A stretch of DNA of 64,000 nucleotides from Gilliamella sp. B3022 (lineage in GTDB: Bacteria > Pseudomonadota > Gammaproteobacteria > Enterobacterales > Orbaceae), in NCBI RefSeq assembly GCF_028751545.1, contig NZ_CP071867.1, forward strand, positions 841,306-905,305. The letters are read 5' to 3'. The position numbers and the translations under genes are program-made. Of this stretch, positions 24,945 through 36,230 are shown piece by piece (the first letter of the stretch is position 1; every line of letters begins with the position of its first letter). Under the pieces are notes generated by a model. That model saw only the letters and a program-made list of their open reading frames with translations, made no database searches and had not been told where the DNA came from.

Positions 24945-25281
24945 AATTTATCTCCACTTAACTTAATTAATTTAATAACATAGATAACTTACTGCTTAAA
25001 TTAAGTTATAGTAAATAGTTTAATAATAAAACTGTTTTTTTTATAAATTCATAATTCTGGGATCTATCTTTCATAAATAAACATAAATGAGATTAATACT
25101 TGATAAAATAAATTTTTATCTTTCTAATATTCGTTTCAAAAATAAAACTAATTATAAATAAACAAATCTTAATAATTCTTTAAAAAGAAAAGATACTTTA
25201 ACATTGTTATTATGTTGTAAAAATTATACAATCAACACACTATGAATTATATGGTTTCAATTATTGTCAATTCACATTAAC
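24945..25281. other. AT-rich intergenic region between tfoX and the secreted-protein gene
   Basis: 337 bases serving as divergent upstream region for tfoX (minus) and the 25282 gene (plus). Extremely AT-rich, with many A/T runs. No CRP-like site, strong promoter or long hairpin was recognised. Nothing further can be supported. Confidence 0.5.
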
Positions 25282-25905
25282 ATGATCAAAATTGCTGTTA
25301 TTTTGTTTGTTTTGTTTTGTTCATCTGCTGCAACTGCAGATAAACTTGCATTAATACAATCATTGACTCTTTGTAATCCTAATTTTTTCAAAGAAGTTTA
25401 TGCTAACAAAAGTGAATTGCAAAAATATACAGAGATCCAAACTTTTGATAAGAATAAAGCTTATATTTCTGTCGAAAATCGTACAGATACCAATAAAAAC
25501 TATACTTATTTCAAAATTCCTATGATTTATAAAAATTTAACAATTAAAGGTTACTATGATAGTGCCATGGATCTAGGAAAAATGGGAAAATATTATTTTT
25601 GGGGCTTTATTATTGATAATGATATTAACCAAATTAAAGATGCATTGAATTTCATTGATTGGAAAAATATGGAAGACAATTTACTTTATATTGCTAATCC
25701 GATGATTCGTAATATTAACGATGAAATACATGTGTGGAATGAAAATACCGGTACGGTAGTAGGTGTAAAAACCATTCCTGCACCGGATACAACTGAAAAG
25801 TTGTTATTACTTGAAAAAGGCGCAAATATGAATCTGTTAATTTGTTCAATTCAAGGCATTGTAACAGTAGAATTACTAAAACAAGAACGCCCTGATATCA
25901 AATAA
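25282..25905 (+). CDS. Small exported protein of unknown function
   Basis: 207 residues from the ATG at 25282. The N-terminus MIKIAVILFVLFCSSAATA-DK is a clear Sec signal peptide with cleavage expected after ATA. The mature part (about 187 aa) is polar, with a central aromatic segment (MGKYYFWGFIIDND) and two cysteines (one near the mature N-terminus, LTLCNPN, and one near the C-terminus, LLICSIQG) that could form a disulfide in the periplasm. A longer TTG start at 25264 is unlikely. It ends six bases from the convergent glnB stop. I do not recognise the family. Confidence 0.7.
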   Translation: MIKIAVILFVLFCSSAATADKLALIQSLTLCNPNFFKEVYANKSELQKYTEIQTFDKNKAYISVENRTDTNKNYTYFKIPMIYKNLTIKGYYDSAMDLGKMGKYYFWGFIIDNDINQIKDALNFIDWKNMEDNLLYIANPMIRNINDEIHVWNENTGTVVGVKTIPAPDTTEKLLLLEKGANMNLLICSIQGIVTVELLKQERPDIK

Positions 25906-25911
25906 ATTTAA

Positions 25912-27880
<1,969 letters not shown>

Positions 27881-27999
27881 ATAAAATTCAAAATCTCAAA
27901 TAAAATTGGCGTTAAGTTTAAATGATTCTAAGTTGCGCTGCCACTTTTTTATCGTTAACATGAAGTAATAAATTAGCTTTGACTTGACTGGAAATTATT

Positions 28000-29079
28000 A
28001 TGCAAAAAATCTTAAATGTGGCACTAGCCAAACGTAGTTATCCTATAATTATTGGCGAAAATCTACTAAATGAATTCCACCATTTTAATCTTCAGGCAGG
28101 TCAACGTGTGTTAATTGCTACAAATGAAACTATTGCCCCACTTTATTTACAATCATTAATTGATATGCTAGGAAAACATGGTGTGAAAACCGATTCCATC
28201 ATTGTTCCAGATGGGGAAAAATATAAAACCATAGAAACATGGAATACTATTTTAACCGCTTTGCTTGCTAATAATCATACGCGTAACAGTATCCTAATTG
28301 CATTAGGAGGTGGTGTAATCGGTGATGTTGTAGGTTTTGCTGCATCTGCTTACCAACGAGGAATAAAGTTTATTCAAGTTCCTACAACACTGTTATCGCA
28401 AGTTGATTCTTCGGTTGGCGGCAAAACAGCGATTAACCATCCATTAGGTAAAAATATGATTGGCGCCTTTTATCAACCTCAATCCGTTGTTATTGATCTT
28501 AATTGCTTAAAAACCTTACCACAACGTGAATTTTCCTCAGGTCTGGCCGAAGTCATAAAATATGGTATTATTTTAGATGCAGACTTCTTTAATTGGTTGG
28601 AAATATATATTGAAGACTTACTCAATCTAGATCTTAAAGCGCTCAGTTACTGTATTTATCGCTGTTGCCAACTCAAAGCCCAAATAGTTGCAGCTGATGA
28701 AACTGAACAAGATATGCGTGCAATATTAAACCTAGGACACACTTATGGGCATGCAATTGAGGCTGAACTTGGATATGGTAATTGGTTACATGGTGAAGCT
28801 GTCAGCGTTGGTATACTTATGGCAGCTCAAACCGCCAAATTATTAAATAAGTTAACAGATACCGAAATTGATCGTATAAAAAACTTATTGATTAAAGCTA
28901 AACTACCAGTAATAAGACCCACACAAATGTCCATAGAATCATATCTTCCACATATGATGCGCGACAAAAAAGTTCTATCAGGGCAATTACGCCTAGTAAT
29001 TCCCACAAAAATTGGTCATGCTGAAATTATTGATGGAATTGAAAAAGAAATGGTGTTTAAATCGATACAGCAAGTTTAA
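28000..29079 (+). CDS. aroB: 3-dehydroquinate synthase
   Basis: Second step of the shikimate pathway: DAHP to 3-dehydroquinate, NAD- and Zn-dependent. 359 residues (E. coli 362). [19 protein letters not shown] is the NAD-binding loop; [21 protein letters not shown] and [12 protein letters not shown] carry substrate and zinc ligands. The gene stands alone with its own terminator, without aroK in front as in E. coli. Together with aroF 6 kb downstream it indicates an active aromatic pathway. Confidence 0.97.
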   Translation: MQKILNVALAKRSYPIIIGENLLNEFHHFNLQAGQRVLIATNETIAPLYLQSLIDMLGKHGVKTDSIIVPDGEKYKTIETWNTILTALLANNHTRNSILIALGGGVIGDVVGFAASAYQRGIKFIQVPTTLLSQVDSSVGGKTAINHPLGKNMIGAFYQPQSVVIDLNCLKTLPQREFSSGLAEVIKYGIILDADFFNWLEIYIEDLLNLDLKALSYCIYRCCQLKAQIVAADETEQDMRAILNLGHTYGHAIEAELGYGNWLHGEAVSVGILMAAQTAKLLNKLTDTEIDRIKNLLIKAKLPVIRPTQMSIESYLPHMMRDKKVLSGQLRLVIPTKIGHAEIIDGIEKEMVFKSIQQV

Positions 29080-29115
29080 ATTGCTATTTTTAATATTAGA
29101 CATTATTTATAAAAT

Positions 29116-29147
29116 AAAAGGTGTTATACAGGACACCTTTTATTTTT
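29116..29147 (+). terminator. Intrinsic terminator of aroB
   Basis: AAAAGGTGT (29116-29124) pairs with ACACCTTTT (29133-29141) across an 8-base loop, and the T-rich TATTTTT follows. 37 bases after the aroB stop. Confidence 0.8.
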
Positions 29148-29164
29148 ACCCTCTTATTTTTAAT

Positions 29165-29540
29165 CTGTTTATAAATCAGATCGAATACTACACCCAACAA
29201 CACAACCGCAATTGCAATATAAAATGCTTTAGTATAATTTCCACCATTATTGACCAATAATATCAGCAATAATAGTACCTAATGCAAACCCACGTTTCTC
29301 TTTGAAAAATTTAATTTTATTGCTTAAGCAGCCTAAATAAGCTAACCCTTGTTCAAAACCACTTAGTATCATAGGAATTGGTCCAACAGCAGAATTTATG
29401 CCAACTGCAACCATAAAATTAGACATACTCCAAATTTTCTCAATACATAAAGTTCCTGTAGAAACATTAAAAGTATATATAGCACCAGTACAAAGCAATA
29501 TTGATGTTGATGCAACTTGAACAATCTATCTATTAATATA
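29165..29540 (-). pseudogene. Collapsed OFA-type MFS transporter
   Basis: Three pieces of one transporter are joined in about 375 bp where about 1.2 kb is expected. The first (ILLCTGAIYTFNVSTGTLC) matches the first helix of the oxalate/formate antiporter family, which includes E. coli YhjX. The second (GLAYLGCLSNKIKFFKEKRG) matches the loop between helices 4 and 5 of the same family. The third (GNYTKAFYIAIAVVLLGVVF) is a typical last helix but lies in another frame after an in-frame stop. No start codon is left. It lies directly behind the flavin reductase gene and may have been its transporter. Confidence 0.75.
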
Positions 29541-29547
29541 ATACTTT

Positions 29548-31998
29548 TCATTCACCATGATTAGACTTCACTCTTTGATTTATATCCTTTGATGCAGTTT
29601 TGCCAGCAATTCGACCAAAAGTAAAAATATCGGTTAATGAATTACCGCCAAGTCTATTACCTGCGTGAATACCACCTGCAACTTCACCTGCGGCATATAA
29701 ACCTGTAATTTTTTGTCCTGATTTATCTAATACATGTGTTTGCTTGTCGATTTTTAAACCTCCCATAGTATGATGAACAGCGGGTTTTCTCGGAGTAGCA
29801 TAAAATGGCGGAATATGGACTTTCAAATCAAAAACATCTTTGCCAAATTCAGGATCGTTTCCGGCATCAACATAATTATTATAATTAGTTATAGTTTGTT
29901 TTAAGACTTTTGCATCCATACCCAGTTTTTGTGCTAACTCTTCTAAAGTATTAGCACAAAATAGCGTGCCAGCCGCAATTTGTTTGTCAATTTTTTCTTG
30001 AGACGTGTTATAAGCAGTTTTCTTAATTTCTTCATCAGCAATTAGATAAAATAACCCACCATTATCAATTGCAGCTTGGGTAAGTTTATCTCTACTGCCA
30101 TACTCATTCACGAAACGCTTACCTTGCTTATTAACCATAATGAAGTTTTGTGGGGGAACTTGCAATCCACTAAATAACGCACCGGTTTCAGGATCAGAAA
30201 CTGGCATCATTTGGGAAAATCCCATACCAACAAGATCAGCTCCAACACTTTGTCCTAAAATAATACCATCACCTGTAATAGCAGGCGAATTTGATGTTTT
30301 AATATCATCATCAATTTCTGTCCAATAGGTATTATATTCTTTTAACATTTTCGTATTAGCACCAAAACCACCAGAAGCTAAAATAACCGCATCAGCTTTC
30401 ACTGTAACTTTCTTACCATTTAAACCACTGCCTATTATCCCAACAACTTGCCCTTTTTCAACAATTAATTCTTTTACTGCTGTATCGGTAATGATTATAC
30501 CGCCATGAACTTCGACATATTTTTGTAAAGCTGAGATATAAGCATAGCCTTCACTCTTTATTGGTTTATGACCTCTACGCCATAATGCTCCAACAGGCAT
30601 GGTCACATCATGTTTATCAAATTCAACACCAATATTTTCCAACCATTTAACGGAATCTAAAGCTTCATCAGTTAAAATTTTCACTAAATCGTATTGACCA
30701 TAAATGACATTGCCTAATTGATCCGTTCTTTTACCCCCAAGGTAAGTTTGAATACGATGCAATAATGCAGAATCAAATAAATACCCAGTCTTATCTCTAT
30801 TTTCAGCCAGATAATCATTAATCTGCTGCTTTAATATTTTAAAATCATCAAGGTATTGAGTATCAATAGCTGACTCATTGATTGTCGCGATTTCTTGTAA
30901 AGTATGACTTTCACCAGCCATGGCGCTAAACGTATTTTGCCATTTAGGATTAGCCGCATTCATTGGCCCTCCCGTACGTACTGTATTACCACCAACGGCA
31001 GGGAACTTCTCAACCACTATAACTTTTTTCCCCTCTTGTATAACACTTGCTGCTGCAGATAAACCAGCACCACCAGCGCCCACCACAACCACATCGGTTT
31101 CATATTGCACATCGCTATTATCAATCGCACTTGGAGCTTTTGGTCGTTTACGTAATACATCAGGGTTACCACCAGCCAACTTAATTGCTTTAGCTACACC
31201 ATCAATCACGCCATTACTAGTAACAGATGCACCTGATAAAATATCTACATTAAGGGTTTGCCCTTCAAGGATTTGTGATGGAATACGTTTAAATACCACA
31301 TCAGCAATGCCTTCAGATTCACCCTCTATATCAATATCAATCGACTCAATACGATCATTTGACAACATAACCACCATCGGTAAATCACCATTATGGCCTG
31401 GTGCAGTAACACAGTATCTTCCAGGTTTAAAAGAGATTTCTTCTGGAACATTAAGTAAGCTTAATACTTGAGTAAAGCGAGTAAACCTGAAAAAACAGCT
31501 GTCTAAGAAATCAATTGTACGTTCTGATTTAAGATCACCCTTTTCATCAAATGCTTCATGCGCTCGTCCAAGTAAAAATTCAGATCCTGGCATAACATTG
31601 GCATTCACTCCCGGCGCATCGAGGATTTGTCTTAAATGTAATTGTGCTCTTGATGAACCTTGTACATCATAAGCAGCACCTACAATCATCACTGGTTTGC
31701 CATCAAATGGATGTAAATTAAATGATAGCCATTCAATAATGCTTTTTAGAGCTGATGGAATAGAATGATTATGTTCAGGAGTAGCAATGATCACGCCATC
31801 AGCCTGTATAATTTTATTATTAAAATTCTGAATAATCGGATTATTAGATTGATCATTTGATTCATTAAACATTGGCACATCAATCAATTCTAATAGTTCA
31901 ATTTCGGCTTTATCAGCAAAATGTTTTTGCATAAATTGTAGTAGTAAACGGTTATAAGACTTCTGAGCATTTGTTCCAACAATTCCGATTAATTTCAT
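29548..31998 (-). CDS. Three-domain flavin-dependent fumarate/enoate reductase (FMN_red + FMN_bind + FAD_binding_2)
   Basis: 816 residues. Domains: a flavodoxin-like NAD(P)H:FMN reductase (1-185, [20 protein letters not shown]); an FMN-binding domain (about 190-275) with the ApbE target motif [12 protein letters not shown], where the acceptor position is Ser258 instead of the usual Thr; and a FAD_binding_2 fumarate-reductase domain (about 300-805) starting [19 protein letters not shown]. The four side chains that hold fumarate in flavocytochrome c3 have counterparts in RRGHKP, NEYGSRD (proton-donor Arg), HHTMGG and NRLGGNS. No signal peptide or heme motif, so a cytoplasmic NADH-driven enzyme is inferred, recycling NADH with fumarate or a related 2-enoate. 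It overlaps the upstream gene by one base (TAATG). Confidence 0.85.
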   Translation of the reverse strand: MKLIGIVGTNAQKSYNRLLLQFMQKHFADKAEIELLELIDVPMFNESNDQSNNPIIQNFNNKIIQADGVIIATPEHNHSIPSALKSIIEWLSFNLHPFDGKPVMIVGAAYDVQGSSRAQLHLRQILDAPGVNANVMPGSEFLLGRAHEAFDEKGDLKSERTIDFLDSCFFRFTRFTQVLSLLNVPEEISFKPGRYCVTAPGHNGDLPMVVMLSNDRIESIDIDIEGESEGIADVVFKRIPSQILEGQTLNVDILSGASVTSNGVIDGVAKAIKLAGGNPDVLRKRPKAPSAIDNSDVQYETDVVVVGAGGAGLSAAASVIQEGKKVIVVEKFPAVGGNTVRTGGPMNAANPKWQNTFSAMAGESHTLQEIATINESAIDTQYLDDFKILKQQINDYLAENRDKTGYLFDSALLHRIQTYLGGKRTDQLGNVIYGQYDLVKILTDEALDSVKWLENIGVEFDKHDVTMPVGALWRRGHKPIKSEGYAYISALQKYVEVHGGIIITDTAVKELIVEKGQVVGIIGSGLNGKKVTVKADAVILASGGFGANTKMLKEYNTYWTEIDDDIKTSNSPAITGDGIILGQSVGADLVGMGFSQMMPVSDPETGALFSGLQVPPQNFIMVNKQGKRFVNEYGSRDKLTQAAIDNGGLFYLIADEEIKKTAYNTSQEKIDKQIAAGTLFCANTLEELAQKLGMDAKVLKQTITNYNNYVDAGNDPEFGKDVFDLKVHIPPFYATPRKPAVHHTMGGLKIDKQTHVLDKSGQKITGLYAAGEVAGGIHAGNRLGGNSLTDIFTFGRIAGKTASKDINQRVKSNHGE

Positions 31999-32621
31999 TA
32001 TAACGCTCCTTCTTTAGCTGCTTTTTTCCAATTGAATTTCTTATTTTTTTCTGTATTACATTGTGATTTTTTAAGTAATTCATTAGTGAATGTAACAAAC
32101 AAAATGAATTCTTCGAAACATTCCTCTAATTCTTTAACTTTATCGGGATAAATAAGAACACCATTTTCATCAAAAGCTTGGAGCGAATGCCCTAAAAGGA
32201 ATTCTGAACTTGGCATAATTCGTGCTTTTAGCTCTGGAGCATCTAAAATTTGCCGTAAATGCGCCTGTGCTCTTGAAGAACCTAACGATCCATGGGAAGC
32301 TCCTACAATCATCACACATTTATTAATTAGTGGGCGAGTTGTGTAAGACAACCACTCAATAGCACTTTTTAAGGCCGCAGTAATTGAATGATCATATTCT
32401 GGTGTGGCAATAATCACCCCATCAACTGCTTCAATTTTATCTGATAACTCTTTTACTGTTGAAGGAGGAGTTTTATCTTCAGGCTCATTAAATGCAGGCA
32501 ATGACTTAATTTCACAAACTTCAATTTCTGCTTTGTGCGCAAAATGCGTTTTCATAAAATGGAGTAATTTCCTATTAGTTGAACGATCCGAATTCGTGCC
32601 AACTATGCCAATAAATTTCAC
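31998..32621 (-). CDS. NAD(P)H-dependent FMN reductase-like protein, partner of the enoate reductase
   Basis: 207 residues, flavodoxin-like fold. It is a clear paralogue of the first 185 residues of the downstream 816-residue protein: both begin MK(L/F)IGIVGTN, both have TPE-x-x-HSI-x-x-ALKS-x-IEWLS, and both have SSRAQ[10 protein letters not shown]. The stand-alone copy has an extra Lys-rich tail. The stop and next start share one base, so translation is coupled. It is likely a redox partner passing hydride from NAD(P)H. Soluble two-subunit (hydroxy)cinnamate and acrylate reductases have a similar make-up, as far as I recall. Confidence 0.82.
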   Translation of the reverse strand: MKFIGIVGTNSDRSTNRKLLHFMKTHFAHKAEIEVCEIKSLPAFNEPEDKTPPSTVKELSDKIEAVDGVIIATPEYDHSITAALKSAIEWLSYTTRPLINKCVMIVGASHGSLGSSRAQAHLRQILDAPELKARIMPSSEFLLGHSLQAFDENGVLIYPDKVKELEECFEEFILFVTFTNELLKKSQCNTEKNKKFNWKKAAKEGAL

Positions 32622-32751
32622 TTTAAAACCTCACTTAGTAATTATCAGTACAAATTTTATTAATATTTCATTTTTTTAGAATAAATTATTTAGAAATCCT
32701 ACAAAACAGTTGTATATTTAATTATTAGATTTAGCATGTTTATATTTGAGT

Positions 32752-32765
32752 GATATGCATATCAA
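32752..32765. promoter_or_regulatory. Perfect palindrome between the reductase operon and its LysR gene
   Basis: TGATATGCATATCA is a perfect 14-bp palindrome in the 245-bp divergent gap. It has the T-N-A symmetric form of LysR-type operators. Such an operator would serve both directions. Function inferred from position and symmetry only. Confidence 0.45.
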
Positions 32766-32866
32766 AGTTAGTTTAGAACAGAAAAATACATTTGTGAAAT
32801 AGCTGATTAATTATAGAGTTATAAGTAATTTGTTATAACAAAGTAAAACAGGAAATGAGAGATAAA

Positions 32867-33811
32867 ATGACTAAAATAAATTCATTAAATATGATGCAAT
32901 ACATTGATGTTTTACTTAAACATGGAAATTACACCAAAGCAGCAAAAAATCTTTATATTTCTCAATCATATTTAACGCAAACAATAATAAAAGTAGAAAA
33001 TCAAATTGGTATTGAAATCATTAATCGTCAAACGGTACCCTTACAATTAACTGAAGCAGGTAAGATTTATTATCAATATTTAGCTTCACTGGTAGACAAA
33101 GAAGAACAATTTAAAAGAAAAATAAAAAAGTACACTGATACAAATTATGAAGTAATTCAAATAGGTGTTTTACCTTGTTTAGGTACCTATTTGCTGCCAC
33201 TTTTTTTGCCAGAATTTATGCAAAAATATCCAAATGTAAAAATTGAATTACATGAATATACTCCAACAAATCTTGAAGAAAAAACAGAAAATAATACGTT
33301 AGATTTTTTTATTGGGCAAAATCCTGAAACAATATCACAAAACTTAATTAGCCATACCTGTGGCAAACATTGCTATTATGCGCTGATCCCTCAAAGCTCA
33401 AAACTTTATCAAAAAAATCCAAAAATACTTGAATGTAATAATGATGTTATAAAAATGTTACTGCAAGAAAAGCTTATTTTAACAGCACATGGATCGGCAA
33501 TTCGTCATCAGATTGAATATCTAATTCAAAAATATAAAATTGAACCCCAAATAATTCTTGAAAGTAGTAATATTTTTACACTTGTTGAGTTAGCCAAAAA
33601 AGGGATAGGTATTACTTTCATTCCAGAAAGTGTTAATATTTGCAATAAAAAAAATGATCAAGCTTATAACTTATTACCACTTCCTTTAGATCTCATTTCT
33701 CTTAATTACTTTATTGCATATTCTGCAAATAGAGCTTTAAATTCTTCTAAAAGGGCGCTTGTTGATATTTTTATCTCATCACTTAATCGTGAAGCCAAGC
33801 CATTTAATTAA
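32867..33811 (+). CDS. LysR-family transcriptional regulator
   Basis: 314 residues. N-terminal winged helix-turn-helix: HGNYTKAAKNLYISQSYLTQTI (split as helix HGNYTKAAKNLY, recognition helix SQSYLTQTIIKVENQIG), then the linker helix and a periplasmic-binding-like effector domain (about 90-310) with LVELAKKGIGITFIPES near the C-terminus. An in-frame ATG lies 12 bases upstream at 32855, but GAGAG fits the start at 32867 better. Divergent from the enoate reductase operon and convergent with apbE, so it most likely senses a reductase substrate. Confidence 0.88.
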   Translation: MTKINSLNMMQYIDVLLKHGNYTKAAKNLYISQSYLTQTIIKVENQIGIEIINRQTVPLQLTEAGKIYYQYLASLVDKEEQFKRKIKKYTDTNYEVIQIGVLPCLGTYLLPLFLPEFMQKYPNVKIELHEYTPTNLEEKTENNTLDFFIGQNPETISQNLISHTCGKHCYYALIPQSSKLYQKNPKILECNNDVIKMLLQEKLILTAHGSAIRHQIEYLIQKYKIEPQIILESSNIFTLVELAKKGIGITFIPESVNICNKKNDQAYNLLPLPLDLISLNYFIAYSANRALNSSKRALVDIFISSLNREAKPFN

Positions 33812-33834
33812 TACTTATTTAATCTATAAATGAT

Positions 33835-34758
33835 TCATTCAATAAGCAAACCATCTGAACAAGCAAACTTATGATTAATCGTAACAATCATTCCTTCAAT
33901 ATCAGGTATTTTATTTATAGCCTTTATAGCATACTGAGCACTTGCCCCATAAAGCTGTGTAGTCCAAATTTCTCCATTAAGCGAGTTTTTTGACACAATA
34001 GTAATACTGGTTAGATCGGTTTCTACTGGATATCCAGTTCGACTATCAAAAATATGATGATAGGTTTTGCCATTATAACTAAATGTTCGTTCATAAATAC
34101 CAGATGTAACCACTGACTGATTTTTTATTTTTAGTGCAGTGATAATATTTCCTCTTGGTTGAAAAGGATTCTGAATACCCACTCGCCAGTATCCATCATC
34201 ATGAAAAGGACAATCACCAAAAGTTAAAACATTTCCACCTAAATTAATAAATGCTGCTTTGGCACTTTGTTGTTTAAAAAACTCAATTATCTTATCAGCA
34301 AAAAAACCTTTAGCTAATGCACCTAAATCAATAGCCATTCCTGGTTGAGTGAGAAAAACAGAATTATTGGATTCATCTAAAATAATATTATTAGGATTAA
34401 TAAACTTTAATTGCTGTTTTATTTCTTTATCAGAAGGATATCTAGCATCATTAAAACCAATTCGCCAAGTTTGTATTAAAGGTCCTATCGCAATATTTAA
34501 AAAACTATTATCAATAGTGCTTTGGATTTTTCCAATCTTAATTAATGTAAAAAGGTCTGCTGATACTGGTACAAATTTAATCCCAGCATTTTGATTGATA
34601 TTCATTAATTCTGATTTAGGATTATTAGCACTAAAACGACGATCGTAATCCATTAACTGACTTTCTGCTGCATCTAATAAAACTTCTGCATTATCGTCTA
34701 ACAACCATATTTCAATAATAGTACCCATTATATGAATAAATCGTTTTTGTTGAAGCAT
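33835..34758 (-). CDS. apbE: FAD:protein FMN transferase ApbE, cytoplasmic form
   Basis: Attaches FMN through a phosphoester bond to Thr/Ser of FMN_bind domains, using FAD and Mg2+. 307 residues. GTIIEIWLLD near the N-terminus, AIDLGALAKGFFADKI, INLGGNVLTFG and YHHIFDSRTGYPVE are the family blocks; the late Mg site is GASAQYA rather than the common TALF/DALST form. No signal peptide or lipobox, unlike exported ApbE, so its target must be cytoplasmic. The 816-residue reductase in the same locus is the obvious substrate. Ribosome binding site TAGGA. It ends 23 bases from the lysR stop. Confidence 0.9.
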   Translation of the reverse strand: MLQQKRFIHIMGTIIEIWLLDDNAEVLLDAAESQLMDYDRRFSANNPKSELMNINQNAGIKFVPVSADLFTLIKIGKIQSTIDNSFLNIAIGPLIQTWRIGFNDARYPSDKEIKQQLKFINPNNIILDESNNSVFLTQPGMAIDLGALAKGFFADKIIEFFKQQSAKAAFINLGGNVLTFGDCPFHDDGYWRVGIQNPFQPRGNIITALKIKNQSVVTSGIYERTFSYNGKTYHHIFDSRTGYPVETDLTSITIVSKNSLNGEIWTTQLYGASAQYAIKAINKIPDIEGMIVTINHKFACSDGLLIE

Positions 34759-34865
34759 TGTTGATTGTTCCTAAATTCACAATTTTACACATTACAATTA
34801 TTTTTTAACAAAAACCAGTCACCATCAATCTCTATTATCCATAAAAATTTAACAAGTAAGCTATT

Positions 34866-34883
34866 TGTAAAATTTTATTTACA
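34866..34883 (+). promoter_or_regulatory. Strong TyrR box upstream of aroF
   Basis: TGTAAA-N6-TTTACA, a perfect match to the strong TyrR consensus. It lies about 205 bp before the aroF start. TyrR bound at a strong box helps occupation of weak boxes when tyrosine is present. Confidence 0.85.
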
Positions 34884-35000
34884 CAACAAAAAGATAACTT
34901 ATAAATTCACTCATTTATAAAAAACAGCTTTATATATTACATATATAATATTATGAAACCATCATTATGAAATAAAAACAAAAAATTCTATTTACTATTA

Positions 35001-35018
35001 TGTAATTTTGTGTTTACA
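35001..35018 (+). promoter_or_regulatory. TyrR box (weaker) upstream of aroF
   Basis: TGTAATTTTGTGTTTACA: one mismatch in the left arm of TGTAAA-N6-TTTACA. It starts 31 bases before the next box, so both lie on nearly the same face of the helix. Confidence 0.75.
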
Positions 35019-35031
35019 TAGTAGGCGTTTA

Positions 35032-35049
35032 TGTAATTAATATTTTACA
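35032..35049 (+). promoter_or_regulatory. TyrR box (weaker) adjacent to aroF
   Basis: TGTAATTAATATTTTACA: one mismatch in the left arm. It ends about 40 bases before the aroF ATG and should overlap the promoter or transcription start. Three boxes, one strong and two weak, mirror the E. coli aroF operator. The rest of 34759-35088 shows only AT-rich sequence. Confidence 0.75.
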
Positions 35050-35088
35050 TATAAAATATTTAAAAGATTTTTCATAAGGAAAATAAAA

Positions 35089-36174
35089 ATGTTAAAAGAT
35101 ACGTTGAATAATGTTCGAATTAGAGATGAACATATGCTAATCACCCCTAATGAAATAAAACAACTTTACCCACTTTCTCCAGAATTAGAAAACCAAATTG
35201 CTTCGTCACGAAAAACTGTAGTTGATATTTTAGAGAGAAAAGATCCCCGATTACTCATTGTCTGTGGTCCATGTTCTATTCATGATCCTCAAGCAGCAAT
35301 TGAATATGCGCATAAACTAAAAAAATTATCTGACGAAGTTAGCAATGATTTATTTATTGTTATGCGTGTTTACTTTGAAAAACCTAGAACAACCGTTGGT
35401 TGGAAAGGTATGATAAATGATCCACATATGGATAGTTCATTTGACATTGAGTACGGACTCAAAAAAGCCCGTAAATTATTACTTGATATCACTAAAATCG
35501 GTTTACCTATCGCAACCGAGGCATTAGATCCAAACACACCACAATACATTGCCGATTTAATTAGCTGGTCTGCTATAGGTGCAAGAACAACAGAATCACA
35601 AACCCATCGTGAAATGGCATCTGGTTTATCCATGCCAGTTGGTTTTAAAAATGGTACCGATGGCAATTTAGATGTCGCAATTAATGCTATGAAATCAGCT
35701 TCTATGCCTCACCGTTTTGTAGGTATTAACCAGCAAGGACAAGTAACAGTTTTACAAACTGTCGGTAATTCTCATGGACATGTGATCTTACGTGGAGGTA
35801 AAGCTCCAAATTATAATGCTGAAAATGTTGCACTATGTGAAATACAGATGAAACAAGCGGGGTTATTACCGAATTTAATGATTGACTGTAGTCATGCAAA
35901 TTCTAATAAGAATTATCGTAATCAACCAATTGTTGCAGATTCAATTATTGAGCAAATCAAACTTGGAAATAATTCAATTATTGGTGTGATGATTGAAAGT
36001 AATCTAGTTGAAGGTAATCAATCTTCCGAACAATCAAAAGAAAACTTTAAATATGGTGTTTCAGTGACTGATGCTTGTATCAACTGGGATGAAACAGACA
36101 TATTACTTAGAAAAATGGCAAATACTTTAGCAAATCCTCTTGTAGCAAGACAAAAACAAGATGCAAGCGCTTAA
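35089..36174 (+). CDS. aroF: DAHP synthase, tyrosine-sensitive (AroF) type
   Basis: First shikimate step: PEP plus erythrose 4-phosphate to DAHP. 361 residues (E. coli AroF 356). The N-terminus MLKDTLNNVRIRDE matches AroF (MQKDALNNV) better than AroG or AroH. LLIVCGPCSIHDP carries a metal-binding Cys; RVYFEKPRTTVGWKG and ARTTESQTHREMASGLSMPV line the PEP site. AAGGA precedes the ATG. TyrR boxes fit tyrosine control. tyrA, which follows aroF in E. coli, is absent; a terminator comes next. Confidence 0.95.
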   Translation: MLKDTLNNVRIRDEHMLITPNEIKQLYPLSPELENQIASSRKTVVDILERKDPRLLIVCGPCSIHDPQAAIEYAHKLKKLSDEVSNDLFIVMRVYFEKPRTTVGWKGMINDPHMDSSFDIEYGLKKARKLLLDITKIGLPIATEALDPNTPQYIADLISWSAIGARTTESQTHREMASGLSMPVGFKNGTDGNLDVAINAMKSASMPHRFVGINQQGQVTVLQTVGNSHGHVILRGGKAPNYNAENVALCEIQMKQAGLLPNLMIDCSHANSNKNYRNQPIVADSIIEQIKLGNNSIIGVMIESNLVEGNQSSEQSKENFKYGVSVTDACINWDETDILLRKMANTLANPLVARQKQDASA

Positions 36175-36200
36175 TGTAGCCATTTTATTTTAACAAATAA

Positions 36201-36226
36201 CCGCCGACAAATTTCGGCGGTTTTTA
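36201..36226 (+). terminator. Terminator shared by aroF and purL
   Basis: CCGCCGA (36201-36207) pairs with TCGGCGG (36214-36220), followed by TTTTTATATTTT on the plus strand. It lies between converging stops five bases from purL. The minus-strand T-run is poorer. Confidence 0.88.
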
Positions 36227-36230
36227 TATT

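Noticed and set aside
29012-29260. Plus-strand 82-codon frame after aroB
   Set aside because: It overlaps the aroB end and terminator and is antisense to the transporter relic; no family likeness.
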